Below, in pieces: positions 1-5,465 of a DNA stretch of 13,324 bases. How positions within the stretch are numbered: position 1 is the stretch's first letter; each line of letters starts with the position of its first letter. A model generated the notes under the pieces. That model saw nothing but the letters and a program-made list of their open reading frames with translations. It was not told the origin of the DNA and made no database searches. Origin of the DNA: an uncultured Ruminococcus sp. (lineage in GTDB: Bacteria > Bacillota > Clostridia > Oscillospirales > Ruminococcaceae); NCBI GenBank assembly GCA_902796865.1, contig CADBQZ010000083.1, positions 1 to 13,324 of the forward strand, written 5' to 3'. A program made the position numbers and the translations under genes.

Positions 1-9
1 AGTGATTTA

Positions 10-1908
10 TCAGTCTGTCACAGGAACATATTCTGTGACTTCTGTTTCATGACCGCTCAGAGAGTCGATATATCTCTTCAAAGCTATAAGGTCAAATACG
101 TTTGCTTTATCGTCATCTGTAACGTCAAAGTTTGAGATGCCGCCGTATTTGTAAGAATATCCGTTGCTTGTCTGACCTATTGGTATCTTCCAGTCGCCTA
201 TCTGATAATAGTCGGTGAGTGTTCCCGGAGCCGGCATATCCCAGACATCATAATCGAGATGTACCTCCTCGTACTGCTTTGTAAGGAAGCGCTCTAAGCA
301 TACAATATCTGAAACGTTTATAACAGCGTCCTGATTGATATCGTACTTATAGTTGAGAGGCTTCTGTATCGGCTGCGGAGTAGGCGGAACGTCTTCTCCT
401 CCAAAGTCATAATTTTCGTCTATTTCGGGTGCGCTTGCAATGAGTGTTTTTATCTCGTCAGCATCACCGCCGTACTGGTTTACGAGCGGAGCGATAGCAA
501 GTGCGAATGAACCGTTATAGTCAAGTGCAGGCTCGGTGAACTGATATCTGTCTGAATGATCTTCATAAGCTCCGCTTGCATCATCGCCGCCTACTAAAGC
601 ACCGTAAAGAACATATTTTGAATCCGGATTGTCGACAGATGTCTGATTTCCGTTGCCCGGGTTAGCTGCTCTGTGATGTATATGTGTAGGCCACTTGTCT
701 CCGAAACCTAAAAGGTAGCTGTAGCCTCTGCTGTTATTTCCTAAGATGTGATCCATCTGAAATTTAGCACCCTGCATAAGTGTCGGGTCTTCTGTTGCCT
801 GACCGCAGAACTGGAGCGCACAGTTGTATCTTGCAGCTCCCCAGCCGTTTCCGTTATAGCTCGATGTCGGAAGACCGCCCTGTCCCTCAACTTCACGCTT
901 TGCTTCATCGGCATACGCTTTGTCGCCTGTGATGTGATACATAACTGCTGCATATCCGCTCCATGCCTTATCCCAGCAGTAGAGGTAATAGTCATAATAC
1001 TTCTGTCCATTGTATGTATATGACTTGTCGCCGTTTGGCTTGCAGTTCGGAAGATCAGCATCGCCGTTTATATACATCATTACCTGTGCAAGCATAAGAT
1101 TGTCTATATATGTATCAGTAGTGGTGTACATTCCGTCGTTTACATCTTCCATTCCGGGGTGATCTTTGCCGAAGTTGAAGAGTGCTTTAGCATATTTTTT
1201 ACATTCAGCCGAGTATGTAGGATCGCTGTCCTTGAATACATAAGCTGCTGCTGAGAATGCTCCGGACATCCACGATGTGATGACTGAGTTATTTCTCGAA
1301 GCTGTGAGCCAGTAAGTCGGTCTGTTGTAATTCTGAGTTTCCGGCGCTGTCCAATAGCTGTGGTCTGACTGGTTGGAAACCGTTGCACATACAGCATAAA
1401 CATTTCCGGAATCATCAAGGAAAGTAGTTTTCTTTAAGTAATCTGTGGTCTTTTTGAGTATCTCTTTCAGGTGAGCTTCACAGCCGGCTTTTTCATAAGC
1501 GCCAGGATTCATATAATATGAAAGTCCAAGACAGGACGCTGCATATCCCATTGTAAGGTTGAATTTTACATGGTCACCCGCATCGTGATAACCGCCGGAA
1601 ACATCAACGGTATCTCCGCCAGTCTGTGCCTGTATCTTTTGCTTTTCAGAGCCTCCAAGATATTCTGCGCTGCTTAAAGATGCCTGGGCATCGTATGTAT
1701 GACAGTTGCCTCTCCATGTGAGAGCATTATCGTCTACTCCTGAGCCGCATTCATTTGCGTCAAAGAAATAAAGTGAAAGTGCAAGAGCTTCTGCATAATT
1801 CGGGTTGCTGTCGGCGCTTGCAGGTGTGTAGCTTACGGCAGAAGCTGCGATAACTGCTGTACCGGCAAAAGCTGCTGCTCTTGTTCTGAGCTTTTTGAGA
1901 TTTATCAT
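10..1908 (-). CDS. Dockerin-bearing glycoside hydrolase family 9 endoglucanase (cellulase)
   Basis: Secreted beta-1,4-glucanase that should cleave cellulose by the inverting GH9 mechanism and dock into a cellulosome. Residues 1-32 form a signal peptide (KKLRTR, hydrophobic stretch, then a likely A-S-A cut before Asp33). The catalytic domain spans about 35-480. It shows the GGYHDAGDH motif with the paired aspartates D109 and D112 (general base), the THIHHR block at 408-413, and the C-terminal GH9 signature with the catalytic acid E459 in TEPALDYN. No CBM3-like module is visible. A short proline-rich linker (about 508-517) leads to a type I dockerin with calcium loops at 523-534 (D523, N525, D527, N531, D534) and 595-606 (D595, D599, N603, D606). 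The 60 residues between these loops are far more than usual, and the second loop has Thr597 at the position normally Asn/Asp. GGAGGT at 1917-1922 lies 8 nt before the ATG at 1908. The GH9 and dockerin calls are firm; endo versus processive action is not decided by the sequence. Confidence 0.96.
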   Translation of the reverse strand: MINLKKLRTRAAAFAGTAVIAASAVSYTPASADSNPNYAEALALSLYFFDANECGSGVDDNALTWRGNCHTYDAQASLSSAEYLGGSEKQKIQAQTGGDTVDVSGGYHDAGDHVKFNLTMGYAASCLGLSYYMNPGAYEKAGCEAHLKEILKKTTDYLKKTTFLDDSGNVYAVCATVSNQSDHSYWTAPETQNYNRPTYWLTASRNNSVITSWMSGAFSAAAYVFKDSDPTYSAECKKYAKALFNFGKDHPGMEDVNDGMYTTTDTYIDNLMLAQVMMYINGDADLPNCKPNGDKSYTYNGQKYYDYYLYCWDKAWSGYAAVMYHITGDKAYADEAKREVEGQGGLPTSSYNGNGWGAARYNCALQFCGQATEDPTLMQGAKFQMDHILGNNSRGYSYLLGFGDKWPTHIHHRAANPGNGNQTSVDNPDSKYVLYGALVGGDDASGAYEDHSDRYQFTEPALDYNGSFALAIAPLVNQYGGDADEIKTLIASAPEIDENYDFGGEDVPPTPQPIQKPLNYKYDINQDAVINVSDIVCLERFLTKQYEEVHLDYDVWDMPAPGTLTDYYQIGDWKIPIGQTSNGYSYKYGGISNFDVTDDDKANVFDLIALKRYIDSLSGHETEVTEYVPVTD

Positions 1909-1980
1909 TACATTTGACCTCCGTTATCTGATATTTTTGAATACTAACCCTTTTTTTATTTGTCAGGGTATTGTCTCGAC

Positions 1981-2002
1981 CTATTCTACCTATTCTATTC
2001 TA
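1981..2002 (-). repeat. Three copies of CTATTCTA at the start of the cellulase leader
   Basis: The octamer CTATTCTA (TAGAATAG in the direction of cellulase transcription) occurs at 1981-1988, 1990-1997 and 1995-2002, the last two overlapping. The cluster lies just downstream of the proposed -10 box, covering about +2 to +24 of the transcript. It could be an operator for a regulator of cellulase expression or part of the leader RNA. No known regulator site is recognised in it. Confidence 0.5.
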
Positions 2003-2010
2003 TCATATTT

Positions 2011-2039
2011 TATATATTAACTTCAAGAATTTTTTTCAA
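2011..2039 (-). promoter_or_regulatory. Probable promoter of the GH9 cellulase gene
   Basis: On the minus strand TTGAAA (2034-2039) is separated by 17 bp from TATATA (2011-2016), in a very AT-rich stretch. Transcription would start near 2004 and give a leader of about 95 nt before the cellulase start codon. An overlapping alternative (TTGAAG-N18-TAGAAT) exists slightly downstream, so the exact box assignment is uncertain. Confidence 0.5.
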
Positions 2040-2085
2040 AGATTATAAAAAATCAACATTTTGCATAATCACTCATATATAATTT

Positions 2086-2117
2086 AGGCAACACCGCACA
2101 AATATGCGATGCTGCCT
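2086..2117 (-). terminator. Hairpin after the 272-aa gene, possible terminator
   Basis: A 13-bp stem (2086-2098 against 2105-2117) with a 6-nt loop lies 13 nt past the stop codon of the 272-aa gene. Read as minus-strand RNA, the two non-Watson-Crick positions are G-U wobbles, so the stem is unbroken. Read as plus-strand RNA the same positions are A-C mismatches, so it is built for minus-strand transcription. The tail that follows (UAAAUUAUAUA) is only moderately U-rich, so this is a weak or partial terminator, or a dispersed repeat element. Confidence 0.5.
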
Positions 2118-2129
2118 TTATAGTTTATA

Positions 2130-2948
2130 TCAATTGTATTCGTCATAGAGCCTTATTATACGTTCTTCTATGCTGCTCCAGGAGAAGAAAGGATATTCGG
2201 TACTGTCTGAAGGTATGTATTCATCAGGATGTTTTTTTACTTCCATGTTCCCGAGATATATTATATTCCGGGGTATCACTCTTTTAGAAGCGTTCAGAAG
2301 CTTTCCTCTGTATCTATAAAGCTTTTTGGGGTATTTCTGAGCTATACCAAGATTCAGGATATCTGAGTGATCTATATCATTTATATCCGGAAGTGTTTCA
2401 TCATCTGAAAGCCAGAAATAAACTATCGGGACTATATGCCCTTTGAACCAGCTGCATTGATCGGCTTTCTGTATAATGATATACCTGCCGCTGTAGCCTC
2501 TTACTCTTGAAAATTCCGTTCTTAATCTGTATGCGTATACGTCACCGATATTCCATTCGCATTTATACATTTTATACATATACAGTCTTTTTGATTCGGG
2601 ACACGGCATCATAAGCTTTTTGCGAAGCTTCCATAAAGCGGTCTGCTTTTTTATTATGACCGTTCTTCCACAGGAACGCCAGTTTGCTATTATATCGCCT
2701 TCTTCGATTATTCTTACAGCAAGCTTTTGAAGTTTATCCGACACACGACCGAGCTTCCATGCACTTTCGGCAAGAGCAAGTACAACGATAAGCTGTTTAT
2801 AATTATCATCAAGGTGATGCTTGAAGAAAATAAGGACTTCTTTTTCGGCTTCTTCCGCTGAAAGTCCTTCTCTGAGTTTACATAGGTAGAATTCTTTTAC
2901 GTCATATCCAAGATCATCAATGAATATGTCTTTGTCGTTTAAGTTCAT
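2130..2948 (-). CDS. Conserved-looking protein of unknown function, 272 aa
   Basis: I do not recognise a characterised family. No signal peptide or membrane segment is seen, so it is probably cytoplasmic. The N-terminal half (about 1-120) is mostly helical and charged and contains LALAESAWKLGRVSDKLQKLA (55-75). The C-terminal half opens with CEWNIGDVYAYRL (130-142), followed by aromatic beta-type segments such as GRYIIIQK (154-161) and HIVPIVYFWL (171-180), and ends with a conserved-looking SKRVIPRNIIYLGN (221-234). The GDVYAYRL block loosely recalls the Imm26 immunity-protein fold. From memory, similar two-part proteins of unknown function occur in many Clostridia; this was not checked. The start is the ATG at 2948 with GGGGG at 2956-2960 as the ribosome binding site, 7 nt away. 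The gene is divergent from the HTH regulator at 3370 and preceded by an elaborate control region. Confidence 0.8.
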   Translation of the reverse strand: MNLNDKDIFIDDLGYDVKEFYLCKLREGLSAEEAEKEVLIFFKHHLDDNYKQLIVVLALAESAWKLGRVSDKLQKLAVRIIEEGDIIANWRSCGRTVIIKKQTALWKLRKKLMMPCPESKRLYMYKMYKCEWNIGDVYAYRLRTEFSRVRGYSGRYIIIQKADQCSWFKGHIVPIVYFWLSDDETLPDINDIDHSDILNLGIAQKYPKKLYRYRGKLLNASKRVIPRNIIYLGNMEVKKHPDEYIPSDSTEYPFFSWSSIEERIIRLYDEYN

Positions 2949-2969
2949 GATCTTTCCCCCTGATATTTT

Positions 2970-2994
2970 GATACATAAAATGCTGTTATGTATC
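2970..2994 (-). promoter_or_regulatory. Perfect 9-bp inverted repeat at the proximal start site, candidate operator
   Basis: GATACATAA (2970-2978) and TTATGTATC (2986-2994) are exact reverse complements around a 7-bp spacer. They cover about +3 to +27 relative to the proximal promoter of the 272-aa gene and stop just before its ribosome binding site. The position suits a repressor operator, with the divergent HTH protein a natural candidate. It could also fold as a leader hairpin in the RNA. Confidence 0.55.
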
Positions 2995-3003
2995 TCAATA
3001 TAT

Positions 3004-3031
3004 ATAATAACACAAAAATCGGAAAAATCAA
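3004..3031 (-). promoter_or_regulatory. Proximal promoter (P2) of the 272-aa gene
   Basis: Minus-strand TTGATT (3026-3031) lies 16 bp from TATTAT (3004-3009), predicting a start near 2997 and a leader of about 50 nt. The boxes are fair but not consensus, which would fit a promoter helped by an activator. Confidence 0.45.
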
Positions 3032-3069
3032 ATATTTCTGCATAGTTTTTTTGAAAAAATTAGTTGCTG

Positions 3070-3106
3070 TTCGACATATTTCGACAGTATTCGACAAATA
3101 TCGACA
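3070..3106 (-). promoter_or_regulatory. Four phased Spo0A-box-like sites (TGTCGAA)
   Basis: Read on the minus strand, TGTCGAA occurs exactly at 3090-3096, 3080-3086 and 3070-3076, and TGTCGAT at 3100-3106. All four have the same orientation and start exactly 10 bp apart, so they face the same side of the helix. TGTCGAA is the core of the Bacillus/Clostridium Spo0A box, and tandem boxes with this period occur at the B. subtilis abrB promoter. The array is about 73-109 bp upstream of the proximal start of the 272-aa gene. Binding by Spo0A is inferred; another regulator with the same half-site cannot be excluded. Confidence 0.6.
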
Positions 3107-3226
3107 CGAAAACATGATTTATTAATTAACTATATCAAAATCCTTGATAATTTCAGTGGGGGATAGAAATTTATGTTATAGTTATTATGGGGGCAACAAA
3201 ATATAAAAGATATTTATAGCATATTT

Positions 3227-3255
3227 ATTATAGCATAATTTTCTATAGATGTCAA
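3227..3255 (-). promoter_or_regulatory. Strong distal promoter (P1) pointing toward the 272-aa gene
   Basis: Minus-strand TTGACA (3250-3255), 17 bp, then TATAAT (3227-3232), the last preceded by TGC to give an extended -10. Both boxes match the sigma-A consensus exactly. Transcription would begin near 3220, more than 270 nt before the first convincing start codon, so the product is either a long leader for the 272-aa gene or a small RNA. Confidence 0.65.
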
Positions 3256-3312
3256 TAAATTCAGCTGTAATTAGAATGATATATAATACAATAAATGAAA
3301 TATATTTGAACT

Positions 3313-3340
3313 TTGATATTTTTAAATCATATATTATACT
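3313..3340 (+). promoter_or_regulatory. Probable promoter of the HTH regulator gene
   Basis: TTGATA (3313-3318), 16 bp, TATACT (3335-3340). The predicted start near 3347 leaves a leader of about 23 nt that contains the ribosome binding site AAAGGAG at 3356-3362. Confidence 0.5.
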
Positions 3341-3369
3341 ATTACTATAAAAGAGAAAGGAGATTTCTT

Positions 3370-3603
3370 ATGAGCGGCGGAAAAATAATTATCACACTGG
3401 ACAAATACCGCAAAGAACGTAATATAAGCAAGTATAAAATAATAAAAAACTGTGATGTCAGCGCAACACAGCTCAACAGTTATTGTAACAATAAGATCAC
3501 AAGAATAGACCTGCCTGTGGTCGCAAGGATATGTGACTATCTTAATTGCAGTGTCAGCGATATTCTGGAGTATATTCCTGATGCGGACAGCACAGATGAA
3601 TAG
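3370..3603 (+). CDS. Small Cro/CI-type (XRE family) transcriptional regulator, 77 aa
   Basis: A stand-alone DNA-binding domain of the HTH_26/XRE kind with no effector domain. The pattern LDKYRKERNISKYKIIKNC (10-28), DVS turn, recognition helix around 31-41, then LPVVARICDYLNCSVSDILEYIPD (48-71) is typical of the small clostridial Cro-like proteins. The ATG at 3370 is chosen because AAAGGAG (3356-3362) precedes it by 7 nt; a longer reading from TTG at 3313 has no ribosome binding site and overlaps the promoter. The gene is divergent from the 272-aa gene and convergent with the alcohol dehydrogenase. Likely roles, by inference, are control of its own promoter or that of its divergent neighbour; the 9-bp inverted repeat at 2970-2994 is a candidate target. 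Confidence 0.88.
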   Translation: MSGGKIIITLDKYRKERNISKYKIIKNCDVSATQLNSYCNNKITRIDLPVVARICDYLNCSVSDILEYIPDADSTDE

Positions 3604-3632
3604 TCCGAAAATTTATTTGTATCATAAAAACG

Positions 3633-3666
3633 AAAAGACCGTTCCGGGAAAAGGAACGGTCTTTTT
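3633..3666. terminator. Bidirectional terminator between the HTH regulator and alcohol dehydrogenase genes
   Basis: A perfect 13-bp stem (3633-3645 against 3653-3665) with a 7-nt loop, followed by a T run on the plus strand. The stem begins with an A run, and a further A-rich stretch lies before it, so the minus-strand transcript also ends in U's. It serves both convergent genes. Confidence 0.9.
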
Positions 3667-3671
3667 GTAGT

Positions 3672-4838
3672 TTACATACTTTCTTTTAGTATTTTTATAA
3701 CCTCATCACGGCTAAGTACTTTATAGCCGCCTTTAAGTATTGTTGTAGCATCAGCTATGCCTTCTATCATATCGTCAGAAGCGCCAAGCTCCGAGATAGT
3801 CATTACGAGTTCTATCTCCTTCATCCAGCTTTCCATAGCTGCAAGACCTTCATTTGCGATTTGTTCATCTGTTTTTCCGGTTGGAGAAACTCCCCAGACT
3901 TCAACAGCAAAACGTGCAAATTTCTTTAAACCGTATTGCATGATATGACGATAATAGGGGAGTGAGACTGCTGCAAGTGTCATGCCGTGAGTAGCATCTG
4001 TATAAGCACCGACTGCCTGACCGAGCATATGCACCATCCAGTCTTCTGTCTTTCCTTTGCTGACAAGCGTATTTAATGCCCATGTAGCTGTCCACATTAT
4101 GTTTGAGCGTGCTTCGTAATTCTTTGGGTCTTTAACTGCGATGCGGCTTGAATGGATAAGCCCTCTCATAAGACCTTCGCTTATATAGTCTGAAGTGTTG
4201 TCGTCTTCACCCGAGAAGTACTGCTCGCAGATATGGCTCATAATATCGAATATGCCTGCACACATCTGATATTTCGGTAGAGTCATTGTATATCTTGGAT
4301 TTAGTATAGAGAATCTGGGCATTACTTCTTCACCGAATACATGACCTATTTTCAGTTTGCATTTATGGTTTGTGATAACAGAACCGCCGTTCATTTCAGA
4401 ACCGGTGCCTGCCATTGTGAGAACACAGCCTACCGGTAATATCTTACAGTCAGGTTCCTCGAAGCGGATAAAATATTTTTCCCACGGGTCGTCATTACAG
4501 TGAACAGATACGGAAACAGCCTTTGAATAGTCACAGACCGAACCGCCGCCGACAGCAAGAATAAAATCAGATTTGTTTTTACGGGCTATCTCAACGCCTT
4601 CGTTTAATTTATCGGAAGTCGGATTCGGCATTACACCCGGGACTTCGGCAACATTCTTCCCGCATTCTTTGAGGATAGCAGTTATTTCGTCGTAGAGACC
4701 ATTTTTCTTGATAGAACCTCCGCCGTATACCAGCAGTACATTTTCACCGTATTTTTTCAGCTCATCCTTGAGGTAATTTAAAGAGTCTTCGCCGAAATAA
4801 AGCTTTGTGGGATTATGATAACTAAAATTTCCTAACAT
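3672..4838 (-). CDS. Iron-containing alcohol dehydrogenase, YqhD/butanol dehydrogenase type
   Basis: NAD(P)H-dependent reductase of aldehydes to alcohols (group III metal-dependent ADH), cytoplasmic. At 388 aa it has the usual length and aligns end to end with E. coli YqhD from memory. Visible motifs are YGGGS (38-42) and AVGGGSVCDYSK (95-106) for dinucleotide binding, and CVLTMAGTGSEMN (138-150). The four expected metal ligands are D198, H202, H270 and H284, spaced almost exactly as in YqhD (D194, H198, H267, H281). The GGGS after the first strand suggests NADPH preference as in YqhD; this is inference. GGAGGA (4845-4850) lies 6 nt before the ATG. The gene starts only 15 nt after the flavodoxin gene ends and shares its promoter, so the pair probably acts together in aldehyde detoxification or fermentative redox balance. 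Confidence 0.93.
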   Translation of the reverse strand: MLGNFSYHNPTKLYFGEDSLNYLKDELKKYGENVLLVYGGGSIKKNGLYDEITAILKECGKNVAEVPGVMPNPTSDKLNEGVEIARKNKSDFILAVGGGSVCDYSKAVSVSVHCNDDPWEKYFIRFEEPDCKILPVGCVLTMAGTGSEMNGGSVITNHKCKLKIGHVFGEEVMPRFSILNPRYTMTLPKYQMCAGIFDIMSHICEQYFSGEDDNTSDYISEGLMRGLIHSSRIAVKDPKNYEARSNIMWTATWALNTLVSKGKTEDWMVHMLGQAVGAYTDATHGMTLAAVSLPYYRHIMQYGLKKFARFAVEVWGVSPTGKTDEQIANEGLAAMESWMKEIELVMTISELGASDDMIEGIADATTILKGGYKVLSRDEVIKILKESM

Positions 4839-4853
4839 TATGATTCCTCCAGA

Positions 4854-5315
4854 TCACATTTTTGCAAGTGTATTTATATCGCTTTCCGATGGGTTTACTT
4901 TGCCTTCGATGATATTTGCATTCGGAGCGCTGGGCTCTAGCTTTTTCAAGGTATCTCCAAAGCCGCTGCTGCCGGATGTCGCAAAGAGAATTATTTTTTT
5001 ACCTGAAAAGTCATAGCTTTCTAAAAATGTATTTATGATAGTGGGAGCAACGTACCACCATATTGGAAAGCCGAGATAGATAGTTTCATATTCTGAGATA
5101 TCAGCATTTTTATCGGCAACAGGCGGACGGAAGCTTTGATCGCTCATTTCAATGCTGCTTCTCGATTGTTTATTTTGCCAGTCCAGATCAGCGGCAGTAT
5201 AAGGTGTTTCAGGTTTTATCTCATAAAGATCAGCGCCTGCTGCGTCAGCAAGTTTTTTTGCTATGGATGCTGTTTTCCCGCTTGCTGAAAAAAATGCTAT
5301 TAGTTTTTTGTTCAT
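4854..5315 (-). CDS. Flavodoxin-like FMN-binding protein, 153 aa
   Basis: Small one-domain electron carrier or FMN reductase of the flavodoxin_4 kind (long-loop Firmicutes flavodoxins, often annotated from PF12682). The N-terminal strand and phosphate loop MNKKLIAFFSASGKTASIAKKL (1-22) bind FMN phosphate. YLGFPIWWYVAPTIINTFLE (80-99) and the following KKIILFATSGSSGFG block are the flavin-ring loops typical of the group. AGGAGGA (5323-5329) stands 7 nt before the ATG at 5315. It is the first gene of a two-gene unit with the iron alcohol dehydrogenase. Such pairs in Firmicutes are usually stress or carbonyl-response genes, but no regulator gene is present here. The protein has no visible signal peptide and should be cytoplasmic. 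Confidence 0.9.
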   Translation of the reverse strand: MNKKLIAFFSASGKTASIAKKLADAAGADLYEIKPETPYTAADLDWQNKQSRSSIEMSDQSFRPPVADKNADISEYETIYLGFPIWWYVAPTIINTFLESYDFSGKKIILFATSGSSGFGDTLKKLEPSAPNANIIEGKVNPSESDINTLAKM

Positions 5316-5330
5316 GTTTATTTCCTCCTG

Positions 5331-5347
5331 TAATTATTCAACAATTA
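5331..5347 (-). promoter_or_regulatory. Imperfect palindrome in the flavodoxin leader, candidate operator
   Basis: TAATTGTT-G-AATAATTA on the minus strand pairs at 7 of 8 positions around a single central base. It lies between the predicted transcription start (about 5365) and the ribosome binding site, a position suited to a repressor. High AT content makes chance symmetry possible. Confidence 0.3.
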
Positions 5348-5371
5348 ACATTTTTTGGGTGGTTTTCAATA

Positions 5372-5400
5372 ATTATAGCATATTGTTTCATAACTGTCAA
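5372..5400 (-). promoter_or_regulatory. Full-consensus promoter of the flavodoxin-alcohol dehydrogenase operon
   Basis: Minus-strand TTGACA (5395-5400), 17 bp, TATAAT (5372-5377), with TGC before the -10 box. Predicted start is near 5365, giving a leader of about 50 nt. Such a perfect promoter would be highly active unless repressed. Confidence 0.8.
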
Positions 5401-5421
5401 TATAATTTTTTAGTTATAGAC

Positions 5422-5458
5422 AACAAAAAGATCCCGACACTTTCAAAGTATCGGGATC
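5422..5458 (-). terminator. Rho-independent terminator of purL
   Basis: GATCCCGA (5430-5437) pairs with TCGGGATC (5451-5458), with inner pairing beyond one mismatch. On the minus strand the stem is followed by CTTTTTGTTG. It starts 7 nt past the purL stop codon. Confidence 0.85.
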
Positions 5459-5465
5459 ATTATTT

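Larger units (their letters stand above)
2949..3369. other. Divergent control region between the 272-aa gene and the HTH regulator
   Basis: This 421-bp AT-rich region carries no gene I can support. From left to right it holds the 272-aa gene's ribosome binding site, an inverted repeat (2970-2994), the proximal minus-strand promoter (3004-3031), four 10-bp-phased Spo0A-like boxes (3070-3106), a weak 6-bp inverted repeat (TATCAA/TTGATA, 3133-3149), two G5 tracts (3158-3162 and 3189-3193), a 10-bp direct repeat TTATAGCATA (3214-3223 and 3228-3237) overlapping a strong minus-strand promoter (3227-3255), and the regulator's own promoter (3313-3340). Confidence 0.8.

Noticed and set aside
3070..3106. 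Iterons of a plasmid or phage origin
   Set aside because: The repeats are short (7 bp conserved), only four in number, and no replication protein or DnaA box cluster is nearby; the Spo0A-box reading fits motif and spacing better.
3187..3219. Ten-codon plus-strand frame starting ATGGGGGCA
   Set aside because: No ribosome binding site and no link to a downstream gene; the G tract is better explained by the minus-strand leader.
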